A stretch of 43,163 nt of DNA from Rhodospirillales bacterium (GTDB taxonomy: Bacteria > Pseudomonadota > Alphaproteobacteria > UBA8366 > Aestuariispiraceae). Positions 34,002 through 42,205 of this stretch are shown piece after piece. The notes beneath the pieces are model-generated. The model was not told where the DNA came from and made no database searches. It saw nothing but the letters and a program-made list of their open reading frames with translations. A program made the translations under genes and the position numbers. Numbering within the stretch: the stretch's first letter is position 1; every line of letters begins with the position of its first letter. Location of the stretch: assembly GCA_002696645.1 (NCBI GenBank), contig NZSA01000081.1:100839-144001 (forward strand), written 5' to 3'.

Positions 34002-34910
34002 TCAGATCTGGTTCAGGCACCACAGCAAGATGCCCTTTTGGGCATGCATGCGATTTTCAGCTTCATCCCAGATCACCGATTGCGGGCCGTCAATGACGCC
34101 TTCTGTCGCCTCTTCGCCACGGTGGGCGGGCAGACAATGCATGAAGATCGCATCGGGGGCGGCCTTGGCCATCAGGGCCTCGTCCACCTGAAAGGGTTTC
34201 AACTGATTATGGCGCACGGGCGCGTCGGTATCGCCCATGGAGCCCCAGACATCCGTTACAACGCAATCCGCACCGGCCACGGCATGATCCGCATTGTGCA
34301 GAATTTCCAGCTTGCATCCTTGTTCGATGGCCCAATCCACCACATCGCGGGGCGGTTGAAGCTCCTCCGGGCAGGCAATACGCAGCTTGAACTTGAACCG
34401 AGCGGCCGCATGGATCCAACTGGTGGCCATATTATTGCCATCGCCTGCCCAGGCCACGGTCTTGCCCGTGATCGGACCGCGATGCTGTTCATAGGTCATG
34501 ACATCGGCCATCAACTGACAGGGATGGGTGCGGTCCGTCAGGCCATTGATAACAGGAACCGTCGCGTATTCTGCCAGTTCCAGCAACTTTTCCTCGGCGG
34601 TTGTGCGGATCATGATGGCATCGACATAGCGGGACAGAACGCGGGCGGTATCGGCAATCGTCTCACCGCGCCCCAATTGCGTTTCTGCTGGTGTCATGAC
34701 GACAACATCGCCGCCCAATTGCTTCATACCAACGTCAAAGCTGATTCGCGTGCGGGTCGATGGCTTTTCAAAGATACAGGCCAGGACCTTCCCTGCCAAA
34801 GGTTTGGCAGCGGACGGGGCTGGATTGCGCACCGCATTGCCTGCATCCAGCATGGCCCGCAAGGTCGCTTCGTCGAAGTGATCCAGGTCCAGAAAATGTT
34901 TAGGCTGCAT
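34002..34910 (-). CDS. argF: Ornithine carbamoyltransferase
   Basis: Makes citrulline from ornithine and carbamoyl phosphate in arginine synthesis. The carbamoyl-phosphate loop [17 protein letters not shown], the HPCQLMAD motif and the ornithine-binding [12 protein letters not shown] are present; about 302 residues, normal for the family. Three ATGs in a row (34916, 34913, 34910) could start it; the last is eight bases from GGAG and is preferred. The start overlaps the argD end, so argD and argF are coupled. Confidence 0.95.
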   Translation of the reverse strand: MQPKHFLDLDHFDEATLRAMLDAGNAVRNPAPSAAKPLAGKVLACIFEKPSTRTRISFDVGMKQLGGDVVVMTPAETQLGRGETIADTARVLSRYVDAIMIRTTAEEKLLELAEYATVPVINGLTDRTHPCQLMADVMTYEQHRGPITGKTVAWAGDGNNMATSWIHAAARFKFKLRIACPEELQPPRDVVDWAIEQGCKLEILHNADHAVAGADCVVTDVWGSMGDTDAPVRHNQLKPFQVDEALMAKAAPDAIFMHCLPAHRGEEATEGVIDGPQSVIWDEAENRMHAQKGILLWCLNQI

Positions 34911-36102
34911 CATCATTACTCCAGGCCCCGGCCACCGCGTCGATTAGTGCGATGGCTTCATCAATTTGTGCCTCTGTGATGATCAGCGGGGGCAGCAGTC
35001 GGATGACATTTTCCCCAGCCCCAACGGTCAGCAGTCCCGCATCCCGTAAGGCGTCGATGACTTTCAGGTTGCTGACATCGGGCTGACAGACCAGGCCCTG
35101 CATCAGGCCTGCACCGCGTGCGGCTGCAAAGACTGTGGGGTGACGGGCAACCAGGTCTTCCAGGCGGGACCAGAAATATTGGCCCGTCTTTTCAACGCCC
35201 TCCAGGAATCCGGGGGCCTGGATGACATCCATCACCGCATTGCCAACTGCCATTGCCAGCGGATTGCCGCCAAATGTCGTGCCATGGGTTCCGGGTGTCA
35301 GACCCTGGGCTGCTGCTTCTGTCGACAGAATGGCCCCCATCGGGAAGCCGCCGCCAATGCCTTTTGCTGTAGCGATTGCGTCGGGTTTGATATCAGCCCA
35401 TTCATGGGCCCACATTTTGCCGGTTCGACCATTGCCGGACTGCACTTCGTCCAGAATCAACAACAGACCGTATTCGTCCGCTGTCTGGCGCAATTGTTTC
35501 AGATAATCCAGCGTTGCCGGGCGAATGCCGCCTTCACCCTGAACCGGCTCCAGCAGGATCGCGCCAGTTTCGGGTGTGATGGAATCGCGCAGCATGTTCA
35601 TATTTCCAAACGGAACATTATCGAATCCGTCGACTTTGGGCCCAAACCCATCCAGATATTTCTTGTTGTTGGCCGCAGCAATCGTCGCCAGAGAACGCCC
35701 ATGGAACGCACCATCCACGGTGATCACGCGATACCGTTCCGGATGGCCCGAAACAGAGTGATAGCGGCGGGCCAGCTTGATCAGCCCTTCCAGTGCTTCA
35801 ACGCCGGAATTGGTGAAAAAGACGCGATCGGCGAAGGAGGATTCCGTCAGCCGCTTGGCCAAACGCTCCCCTTCCGGAATCGTGTATAAGTTCGATGTAT
35901 GCCACAGCTTGGCCGCCTGATCCTGCAAGACCTTCACCAGATGCGGATGGGCATGGCCCAAACTGTTGACGGCAATCCCGGCATAGAAATCGAGGTATCG
36001 TCGCCCCGTCGTATCCCACAGATAGACGCCCTCCCCACGCTCCATCGCAATCGGCGACCGGGCATAGGTGTTCATCACTGCGGATTGGGTCGAGTCAGAC
36101 AT
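34900..36102 (-). CDS. argD: Acetylornithine aminotransferase
   Basis: PLP-dependent class III aminotransferase converting N-acetylglutamate semialdehyde to N-acetylornithine; related enzymes also act in lysine synthesis. The 400 residues include the cofactor region [21 protein letters not shown] and the Schiff-base lysine in [14 protein letters not shown], plus [17 protein letters not shown] lies directly before the ATG. It precedes argF with overlapping ends. The 150 bp upstream (36103-36252) hold no gene. Confidence 0.93.
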   Translation of the reverse strand: MSDSTQSAVMNTYARSPIAMERGEGVYLWDTTGRRYLDFYAGIAVNSLGHAHPHLVKVLQDQAAKLWHTSNLYTIPEGERLAKRLTESSFADRVFFTNSGVEALEGLIKLARRYHSVSGHPERYRVITVDGAFHGRSLATIAAANNKKYLDGFGPKVDGFDNVPFGNMNMLRDSITPETGAILLEPVQGEGGIRPATLDYLKQLRQTADEYGLLLILDEVQSGNGRTGKMWAHEWADIKPDAIATAKGIGGGFPMGAILSTEAAAQGLTPGTHGTTFGGNPLAMAVGNAVMDVIQAPGFLEGVEKTGQYFWSRLEDLVARHPTVFAAARGAGLMQGLVCQPDVSNLKVIDALRDAGLLTVGAGENVIRLLPPLIITEAQIDEAIALIDAVAGAWSNDDAA

Positions 36103-36252
36103 CTCCTCGTTCTCTCTTTCTGCTAAGGGACACTTCGGCGGACCTATACCCGACGAAGCAAAGGCGGGAAAGTGCCGGGCAAGGGAGATTCTGTCAATGA
36201 GATAGAGATTAAACCTTACTGAAAAACCGCTACAGGCCGTAAAGTTGGGGGC

Positions 36253-36840
36253 TCAAGAAACCAGGTGCAGCGTTTGTGCAACCTTTTCGCGCAACAGGGG
36301 CAGCACATCTGTATCAAACCACGGGTTTTTGCGTTGCCAGGCGACGGTGCGCCAGGATGGGTGGGGTAAGGGCAGAATACCTGCTTGCAGGTGATGCTGA
36401 AAGTTGCGAACCGCCTGTGTCATGGTCTGGCCTGACCCCAGATAGCGCCGTTGGGCATAGCTGCCAACCAGCAGGGTCAGGGTCAGGTTTGGCAGATGCG
36501 CGCGCAGCCGATCATGCCATGTTGGCGCGCATTCCGGGCGGGGCGGCATATCGCCCCCCTTTGGATTGCGCCCCGGATAGCAAAAGCCCATCGGCATAAT
36601 GGCGACCTTTTGGTCATCATAGAAATGGTCCGGGTTGATCTGCATCCAGTCTCGCAGACGCTCCCCCGATGGATCATTCCAGGGAATCCCGGTTTCATGA
36701 ACCTTCGTGCCCGGCGCCTGTCCAATGATCATCAGCCGCGCGGATGGTGTCATACGCACAACCGGTCGCGGCCCTAATGGCAGATGGTCGGCACATAGGG
36801 TACAGGCGCGTACCTCTTTCAACAGGGTATTCAGGCTCAT
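36253..36840 (-). CDS. Uracil-DNA-glycosylase superfamily protein
   Basis: Likely base-excision enzyme or relative: motif A is GQAPGTKVHETGIPWNDPSGERL (split by a short loop) and motif B LPHPSWRTVAWQRKNPWF, both typical of the UDG fold. A CxxC pair at 13/16 (CTLC) lies near the N-terminus, but the four-cysteine iron-sulphur set of family 4 enzymes is not evident, so it fits the short family often listed only as uracil-DNA glycosylase family protein. 195 residues. The start overlaps the sirtuin stop as ATGA. Confidence 0.82.
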   Translation of the reverse strand: MSLNTLLKEVRACTLCADHLPLGPRPVVRMTPSARLMIIGQAPGTKVHETGIPWNDPSGERLRDWMQINPDHFYDDQKVAIMPMGFCYPGRNPKGGDMPPRPECAPTWHDRLRAHLPNLTLTLLVGSYAQRRYLGSGQTMTQAVRNFQHHLQAGILPLPHPSWRTVAWQRKNPWFDTDVLPLLREKVAQTLHLVS

Positions 36841-37565
36841 GCGGTATAGCGCAATATCTGGTCGACGACCTGGGGCACCATTTCAGTGGCGGGGCCATAG
36901 ACGCCATCATCAAACAGGCTTGCCCCTTCCGATGGTTCCAGGCTGATTTCGACCGTTTGCGCCGTCCCGGCCTGGCGGACGGTTTGCACAAATCCAGCCG
37001 CTGGATAGACATTGCCAGAGGTGCCGATGGACAGAAACAGGCCACATCGCCCCAGCGCCTCCGCGATTGTATCCATCATGAAAGGCATTTCGCCAAACCA
37101 GACGACATGGGGGCGCATCCCGCCCTTGCGACCACAGGAAACGCAACTGGTCTGGACCGTTAAATTCATATCCCAAAAAGAAACGGCATTGCAGCTGCTG
37201 CAGCGGGCCTTCAGTAATTCGCCATGCATATGGATCAGATTCCGGCTGCCGGCGCGTTCATGCAGGTCGTCGATATTCTGGGTGACCACCAAGACCTCTG
37301 CGGGCCATTCCCGCTCCAGCCTTGCCAGGGCCTCATGGGCCGCATTCGGTTTGATGGCGGGGTCCAACAGGCCGCGTCGTCGGTCGTTGTAGAATTCATG
37401 CACGCGGTTCGGATCGGTCTTAAAGGCTTCGGGCGTGGCGACATCTTCTATCCGAACCGTCGCCCAGATGCCGTCTGCATCGCGAAAGGTCGACAGGCCG
37501 GATTCTTTCGAGATGCCAGCTCCGGTCAGTATCACAATAGGAAAGGCGCTGTTGCTTTCTGTCAT
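36837..37565 (-). CDS. cobB: NAD-dependent protein deacylase, sirtuin (CobB type)
   Basis: Removes acyl groups from lysines using NAD. Motifs: GAGISKESGLSTFRD (15-29), TQNIDDLHERAG with N97 and D99, catalytic H114 in HMHGEL, and four zinc cysteines C122, C125, C141, C144. Y59 and R62 (FYNDRR) correspond to the YxxR pair that binds succinyl and malonyl groups in class III sirtuins, so desuccinylase activity is likely. The start at 37565 (242 residues) is chosen because the family begins there; the frame opens 63 codons earlier inside the divergent phosphatase gene. It is divergent from the phosphatase-fructosamine kinase pair. Confidence 0.92.
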   Translation of the reverse strand: MTESNSAFPIVILTGAGISKESGLSTFRDADGIWATVRIEDVATPEAFKTDPNRVHEFYNDRRRGLLDPAIKPNAAHEALARLEREWPAEVLVVTQNIDDLHERAGSRNLIHMHGELLKARCSSCNAVSFWDMNLTVQTSCVSCGRKGGMRPHVVWFGEMPFMMDTIAEALGRCGLFLSIGTSGNVYPAAGFVQTVRQAGTAQTVEISLEPSEGASLFDDGVYGPATEMVPQVVDQILRYTA

Positions 37566-37614
37566 CGTGACGTCATGATATCCAAGGTTCGTATGTCTTA
37601 CGAGAGGCGATTCG

Positions 37615-38100
37615 ATGACAAAAACAAAGCCCCATCGCGTTCTTATGGTTTGTACCGGAAATATCTGTCGTTCCCCCAGCGCGGAAGTCGTGTTGCGCCA
37701 TATGGCTGAGGATGCGGGCCTGGGCGATAGAATATCAGTCGACAGCGCCGGCACTGCCGACTGGCATACTGGTGAGTCCCCCAGCCGTCTAGCCGTCGTT
37801 GCGGGTCAGGCGCGGGGCTATGATTTCAACGGCGTCAAGGCCAGACCATTGCAGGCTACAGATTATCAGGAATTCGATTTGATTTTGGCCATGGATGAGG
37901 GGCATCACGCCATTTTGATGAAAGCCTGTCCAAACACGGCGCACCATAAGATAAAGATGTTTCTGGAACGGGCGCCCCAGGCTGGTCGCGTGGATGTTCC
38001 CGATCCCTACTATGGGGATATCACTGATTATGAATACGCGCTGGATCTGATTGAAATGGGATGCCGTGGCTGGGTAAGCCACCTGCAAGGCACTGCGTGA
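37615..38100 (+). CDS. Low-molecular-weight protein-tyrosine phosphatase
   Basis: 161 residues with the P-loop VCTGNICRSPSA (nucleophile C13, R19) and the general acid D130 in DPYYGD. Members dephosphorylate phosphotyrosine, and some act as ribulosamine-5-phosphatases in removal of sugar adducts from proteins. The latter is attractive here because its stop overlaps the fructosamine kinase start as GTGA. It is divergent from the sirtuin across 49 bp. Confidence 0.93.
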   Translation: MTKTKPHRVLMVCTGNICRSPSAEVVLRHMAEDAGLGDRISVDSAGTADWHTGESPSRLAVVAGQARGYDFNGVKARPLQATDYQEFDLILAMDEGHHAILMKACPNTAHHKIKMFLERAPQAGRVDVPDPYYGDITDYEYALDLIEMGCRGWVSHLQGTA

Positions 38101-38993
38101 CTCCTGATGTACGACGCAGGGCGGAAGCCGCACTGGGGTCCAGAATCCGGCACAGTCAGCCCCTGAGTGGCGGAAACATAGCCCAGGCCACCCGTATTGC
38201 AACCGATGATGGGCGGGATTTGGTCGTCAAGCATATGGTGCCGCGACGGCAATCGCCGCATCCTACCTTCGGAACTTTGCCCAAGGCGACGCTGAAGGAT
38301 GAGGCTTTTATGCTGGACCGGTTGCGCCAAACGGGTGTGGTCCCGGTTCCAGATGTCGTTCATGTGGCGCCGGATTTACTGATTCTAACCTTCGTGGACT
38401 GCGATCAGGAGGCCCTGTCGAATACGGGGCAGACTGCGCTGGCCGATGTCCTTGCGGCATTGCATATCCATACGGCAGCGCGTTTTGGCTTCGACAGGCC
38501 AACGCCAGTTGGTCCAGTGCAACGCCCCAATGCCTGGAGCGAGGATTGGCTGTCATTCCTGCGCGATCAGCGATTGATGTTTTTCGGGCATTTGGCACAA
38601 CAGGCGGGGCGTCTGCCCGATGGCTGCTTCGCGGGGCTTGAAAAGCTTTGCACCCAGCTGGATCGATGGATACCGATGAACCGGCCGCCCAGCCTGATCC
38701 ATGGCGATCTTTGGATTGGAAACATCCTGTTTCGACAACAGCGTTTAGCAGCCCTGATCGATCCAGCCACTTATTATGCCGATGCAGAGATTGAATTGGC
38801 CTTTCTGCCCTTGTTCAGCGGCGTCGGGGCTGCGTTTTTTGAACGATATCATGCGCATCGACCCATCGACCCCCTGTTTTTTGAAGAGCGCCAAATGCTG
38901 TATCAATTGGAGCCATTGCTGGCCCATGCTATGTTTTTCGGTGGCGGCTATGGCACACGCGTCCATCAGATTGTCCGGCATTACGGGGGGTAA
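38097..38993 (+). CDS. Fructosamine/ribulosamine 3-kinase family protein
   Basis: Kinase of the protein-deglycation family, phosphorylating ketoamine adducts so that they fall off lysines. The 298 residues show VVKH with K45, FGTLPKATLKDEAFML, the catalytic loop LIHGDLWIGNI with D204 and N209, and the metal site LIDPATYY with D222. The start is GTG at 38097, overlapping the phosphatase stop, with AAGG six bases before; a longer frame from 38061 has no ribosome site. Bacterial members prefer ribulosamines and erythrulosamines. Confidence 0.92.
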   Translation: MTPDVRRRAEAALGSRIRHSQPLSGGNIAQATRIATDDGRDLVVKHMVPRRQSPHPTFGTLPKATLKDEAFMLDRLRQTGVVPVPDVVHVAPDLLILTFVDCDQEALSNTGQTALADVLAALHIHTAARFGFDRPTPVGPVQRPNAWSEDWLSFLRDQRLMFFGHLAQQAGRLPDGCFAGLEKLCTQLDRWIPMNRPPSLIHGDLWIGNILFRQQRLAALIDPATYYADAEIELAFLPLFSGVGAAFFERYHAHRPIDPLFFEERQMLYQLEPLLAHAMFFGGGYGTRVHQIVRHYGG

Positions 38994-39001
38994 GCAGGCG
39001 C

Positions 39002-39904
39002 TTGACCTTATTTAAATTCAAAAAACCATCGATCCGGCTTATCGCTATTGGGGGCAGTGCGTTTGCTGCCCTGATGATCGCCATTGCCTTGATCCTGTAT
39101 CCGACTGTGCCCCCGATGGGCGAAGGCAGCCGTTTTATGGTGCATCAACCTGCTGGCATAACGCCAGGACACCCCTTCGCCTTCCGGGATCCGGATCGAT
39201 ATGTGCTGATTATTTATGTCAATGGATCGACCGCGGAATCCAAGCCTGATCCGTGTAACACCAGCAGGCCGGGCATCAATATTCCAAAGACGGCGACGGA
39301 TTTGGTGGGACAGCGGATTGGGGGGTATGAAATTCTGCTGTATGCTTTTTGCACCCCGACCAAGATTGGGGGGTTTAATCAGCCCGATGGCGATGGCGTG
39401 CCCAAGGTGATCCGCCGCGCTGATGAACTTCAGGCCTTGCTGGCCTATATTGCACGCATCGGGTTTCCGCCCGAACGCACCTTTGTCATGGGGCAATCGG
39501 CAGGGGGGGGGGCCGGTCTGCTGGTGCAACGACGGGATCAGACACCAGTCGCCGGTCTGGTCGCATTCGCCCCGGCATTCGCGGGGCATACCGGACGCCG
39601 CAAAGACGTCTGGCAGCAGGAGCGGGACCGCCAGGCCGCCTATATCGCCCAGGCATCCCGACTGAATGCGCTGGTATTTGGGTTCGAACAGGATCGGTTC
39701 GAGCCGCCCCAGGTGATGGGGTGGTTGCGCGCGATTCCGGGTGTCACCTATGTCACCCTATCTGGTCGATCCCTCTATGGCATGGATTGCGAGAACAAGG
39801 TTCCCCATGCAACGGTCTTTAAAGACTGTTTCCGGTATTTTCAGCAGCGTCGGATATTGGATTATCTGGCCGCGCAGCTACCCGCCGCAGTTCCGCAGAT
39901 GTAG
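39002..39904 (+). CDS. Membrane-anchored alpha/beta-hydrolase, polyhydroxyalkanoate-depolymerase-like
   Basis: 300 residues with an N-terminal hydrophobic segment (about 12-33) that anchors or exports it and a hydrolase domain with nucleophile elbow MGQSAGGG. The histidine is probably that in VPHATVF near the C-terminus. Several cysteines (DPCNTS, YAFCTPT, MDCENK, KDCFRYF) suggest disulphides and so a periplasmic location. The likely start is TTG at 39002; the first ATG would remove half the membrane segment. Substrate unknown. The codons after the serine form a run of ten G, see the separate entry. Confidence 0.75.
   Translation: MTLFKFKKPSIRLIAIGGSAFAALMIAIALILYPTVPPMGEGSRFMVHQPAGITPGHPFAFRDPDRYVLIIYVNGSTAESKPDPCNTSRPGINIPKTATDLVGQRIGGYEILLYAFCTPTKIGGFNQPDGDGVPKVIRRADELQALLAYIARIGFPPERTFVMGQSAGGGAGLLVQRRDQTPVAGLVAFAPAFAGHTGRRKDVWQQERDRQAAYIAQASRLNALVFGFEQDRFEPPQVMGWLRAIPGVTYVTLSGRSLYGMDCENKVPHATVFKDCFRYFQQRRILDYLAAQLPAAVPQM
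39503..39512 (+). repeat. Run of ten G inside the hydrolase gene
   Basis: G10 encodes three glycines plus the first base of an alanine codon immediately after the catalytic serine. Such runs slip readily during replication, so gain or loss of one G would cut the protein to about half. Gly-Gly here could have been encoded by GGC or GGT as elsewhere in the gene. Confidence 0.8.
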
Positions 39905-39929
39905 GTTCTTGATCTGAAATGCAGGATGT

Positions 39930-40808
39930 TTACGGCCAGGTCGCCAAAGGGGGCAGGGACATCAAAACCGCATCAGGATTGCCGCCTGTCATCAGGCCGA
40001 ATCGCGTTCCGCGATCATAGACCAGATTGAATTCGGCATACAGGCCACGTTTTTCCAACTGCCAGGCGCGATCCGCATCCGTCCAGGGTTCACCCAAATG
40101 CCGGCGCACCAGGGCCGGATAGATATCCAGAAAACATTTTCCGACATCCTGTACGAAGGCAAAATCACCATCCCAGTTGCCGGAATCCAGGTAATCAAAG
40201 AAGATCCCGCCGACACCGCGCGCCTGATTCCGGTGCTTGATATAGAAATATTCGTCACACCATTCCTTGTATCGCGGGTAATTCGCACAGGAATGGGCAT
40301 CGCATGTGGCTTTCAGGGCCGCATGAAAATCCGCTGTATCCTGTGGGATTTCGACCATGGGGTTCAAATCCGTGCCACCGCCGAACCAGTTTTTCGACGT
40401 GACAATCATGCGCGTATTCATATGGATCGCAGGCACTTTGGGGGAGCGCATATGCGCCACCAGGGAAATGCCGCCAGCCCAGAATTTCCCATTGCTTTCT
40501 AAAGCACCTGGGATTTCGGTGCGGAATTGTTCGGAAAAAGTGCCATGCACTTCAGAAATATTGACCCCCACCTTTTCAAAGACACGGCCGTTCCGCATCA
40601 CGGACATGACACCACCGCCGCCCTGGGAGTCTGATTCATCAGGCCGTTGCCATGCCTTGCGTTCAAAGGTTTTCGCAGGCAGGTCAGCATGGGGCAGGTC
40701 AGAGGGTAGTTCCGTTTCAATCTGCTCGAACGCGGCGCAGATTTGATCCCGAAGACTGCGGAACCAATCCGTTGCCTTGGTTTTCCGGCTCTCTAATGCC
40801 TCAGTCAT
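39930..40808 (-). CDS. hemF: Oxygen-dependent coproporphyrinogen III oxidase
   Basis: Oxidatively decarboxylates coproporphyrinogen III to protoporphyrinogen IX, feeding haem and bacteriochlorophyll synthesis. The enzyme (about 292 residues) shows QRPDESDSQGGGGVMSVMRNGRVFEKVGVN (split by turns), the signature WFGGGTDLNP and the C-terminal FNLVYDRGTRFGL. The start at 40808 (MTEALESRK) fits the family, with GGGAG upstream; an in-frame ATG five codons earlier is also possible. It uses O2, so it works in oxic or microoxic growth; an anaerobic counterpart is not in the window. A PpsR-like site lies 44-61 bp upstream. Confidence 0.95.
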   Translation of the reverse strand: MTEALESRKTKATDWFRSLRDQICAAFEQIETELPSDLPHADLPAKTFERKAWQRPDESDSQGGGGVMSVMRNGRVFEKVGVNISEVHGTFSEQFRTEIPGALESNGKFWAGGISLVAHMRSPKVPAIHMNTRMIVTSKNWFGGGTDLNPMVEIPQDTADFHAALKATCDAHSCANYPRYKEWCDEYFYIKHRNQARGVGGIFFDYLDSGNWDGDFAFVQDVGKCFLDIYPALVRRHLGEPWTDADRAWQLEKRGLYAEFNLVYDRGTRFGLMTGGNPDAVLMSLPPLATWP

Positions 40809-40851
40809 GCGCAGCTCTCCCATTATGTCCTGATTTAAGCAGGGTGTTTTG

Positions 40852-40869
40852 TGTCAATATTACTTTACA
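40852..40869 (-). promoter_or_regulatory. Candidate PpsR/CrtJ site upstream of hemF
   Basis: TGTCAATATTACTTTACA fits TGT-N12-ACA with the preferred C after TGT, in the 60-75 bp leader of hemF. Single copy; the flanking sequence TGTTTTG and ACATACAATGT is AT-rich. PpsR/CrtJ is known to control several tetrapyrrole genes in purple bacteria. Confidence 0.4.
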
Positions 40870-40883
40870 TACAATGTCGCGCC

Positions 40884-41339
40884 CTATTGGGGAAGTCCAT
40901 CGGTTGCGCGCAAGGCTTCGGCCAGTATCATGCCGGCAGACATTGCAACATTCAGGGATCTTGCCTCTGGTCGCATCGGAATGCGCAGGCGCGCACCAGC
41001 GGCATTATGAACATCTATGGGAACCCCGGCCCCTTCTGACCCAAACAGCAATATGTCGTTGGTGTGATATTCGAATTGGTAGGCTGATACCGCCCCTTTC
41101 GTCGTGGCCAGTACCAGGCGTTCCGGTCGGGCCGCACGAAAGGCATCCCAATTGGCGTGGCGTGTCAGATGGGCACTGGCAATATAGTCCATTCCCGCAC
41201 GGCGCAGTTTAGCGTCCGTCCAGACAAAGCCACATGGCTCTATCACCTCCAACGGCACGCCGAAACAGGCGCATAGTCTTAAAATCGCCCCGGCATTCTG
41301 GGGAATATCGGGTTGGAACAAGGCGACGCGCAAGGGCAT
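40884..41339 (-). CDS. trmL: tRNA (cytidine(34)-2'-O)-methyltransferase
   Basis: SPOUT-family enzyme methylating the wobble base of leucine tRNAs. The about 151-residue protein has the family's small size and motifs IPQNAGAILRLCACFG, ILLFGSEGAGVP and IPMRPEARSLNVAMSAGMILAEALR (the knot, split here by turns). ATG 41339 is used; GTG at 41351 is an alternative four codons upstream. The N-terminal ALFQPDIPQN confirms completeness. Confidence 0.93.
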   Translation of the reverse strand: MPLRVALFQPDIPQNAGAILRLCACFGVPLEVIEPCGFVWTDAKLRRAGMDYIASAHLTRHANWDAFRAARPERLVLATTKGAVSAYQFEYHTNDILLFGSEGAGVPIDVHNAAGARLRIPMRPEARSLNVAMSAGMILAEALRATDGLPQ

Positions 41340-41582
41340 GGACTCTGGCACCTGGATAATGTGACGGGGCTCAATAGGGACTGCATTTGCCTGAGCCTGT
41401 CAATTGTGACCATGCGACACTTTCAATCCGGGAAACAATACAGTATACGAAGCCATGGCTGGGGGTTCGAGCCAGCAAAATCAAGGTGGATTTCCAATTT
41501 CGTGAAATCCTCTATGGTTAGTGTTGCGGCAGGTTGTCGCAAACAGGCTCGATATTCCTGGTGAAGGTTCTATGGTTGACAC

Positions 41583-41608
41583 TGGGCGTCGAGGTTTTTG
41601 GACGCCCA
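41583..41608 (+). promoter_or_regulatory. Hairpin in the petABC leader
   Basis: TGGGCGTC (41583-41590) pairs perfectly with GACGCCCA (41601-41608), loop GAGGTTTTTG, ending 31 bases before the petA ATG. A second perfect 7-bp dyad, GGATTTC and GAAATCC, is at 41488-41494 and 41504-41510. TTGACA lies at 41575. The 288-bp gap 41352-41639 contains no convincing gene. Confidence 0.4.
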
Positions 41609-41639
41609 AAGGCTCTTAAGGGTTTCGAGGGGAATCGAA

Positions 41640-42191
41640 ATGGCGGAAGCAACGCAGCCGGATTCGGATCACGAAGAAGATTCGGGACGGCGGGACTTTT
41701 TGAATTATCTGGCCATCGGTGTTGGCGCAGTCGGTGCGGCATCCTTTGCCTGGCCGGTCATCAACAGCATGAACCCATCAAAAGATGTCTTGGCATTGGC
41801 CTCTATTGAGGTGGATCTGAGCCAGATTGATGTAGGCTCCGCTATCAAGGTTGTATGGCGCGGCAAGCCTGTGTTCATCCGCCACCGCACCGAAAAGGAA
41901 ATTGAAGAAGCCAAAGATGTTGATATCAGCACGCTGATTGATCCGGAAACGGATGCGGAGCGTGTTAAAGAAGTGCAATGGCTGATTGTTGTCGGTGTCT
42001 GTACGCATCTGGGCTGTATTCCACTTGGCACCGCTGATGGGGAGCCTCGCGGTGAATATGATGGCTGGTTCTGTCCTTGTCACGGGTCGCATTATGATTC
42101 CTCTGGCCGCATCCGCAAAGGGCCGGCGCCGAAGAATCTGGTGGTCCCGACATATACATTCCTCACCGATTCCACTGTGAAAATCGGGTAA
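41640..42191 (+). CDS. petA: Rieske iron-sulphur subunit of cytochrome bc1
   Basis: Electron carrier of the bc1 complex, used in both respiration and cyclic photosynthetic electron flow. The 183 residues begin with a Tat-type signal anchor ([20 protein letters not shown], arginines 17-18). The [2Fe-2S] ligands are C121 and H123 in CTHLGCIP and C145 and H148 in CPCHGSHYD, with the C126-C147 disulphide. ATG 41640 has GAGGGGAA upstream (GAGGGG about six bases before). A TTG 14 codons earlier lies inside the leader hairpin and is not used. petB follows after 14 bp. Confidence 0.96.
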   Translation: MAEATQPDSDHEEDSGRRDFLNYLAIGVGAVGAASFAWPVINSMNPSKDVLALASIEVDLSQIDVGSAIKVVWRGKPVFIRHRTEKEIEEAKDVDISTLIDPETDAERVKEVQWLIVVGVCTHLGCIPLGTADGEPRGEYDGWFCPCHGSHYDSSGRIRKGPAPKNLVVPTYTFLTDSTVKIG

Positions 42192-42205
42192 CGGAGGCTT
42201 CTGAA

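Noticed and set aside
34038-34979. Long plus-strand reading frame of about 310 codons opposite argF
   Set aside because: It is antisense to a clear argF gene, has no recognisable domain and arises from codon bias on the other strand. The same holds for the frame at 26502-27398 opposite the permease genes.
41451-41477. tRNA-like T-arm (GGTTCGAGCC) next to the palindrome AGCCATGGCT
   Set aside because: The loop and stem lengths do not fit a T-arm and no acceptor, D or anticodon arms can be built around it.
41313-41564. 83-codon frame between trmL and petA
   Set aside because: Overlaps the trmL 5' end, has no ribosome site and no recognisable composition; the region looks regulatory.
41598-42191. 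petA starting at TTG 41598
   Set aside because: The TTG lies in the leader hairpin; ATG 41640 has a proper ribosome site and gives the usual Tat-anchor N-terminus.
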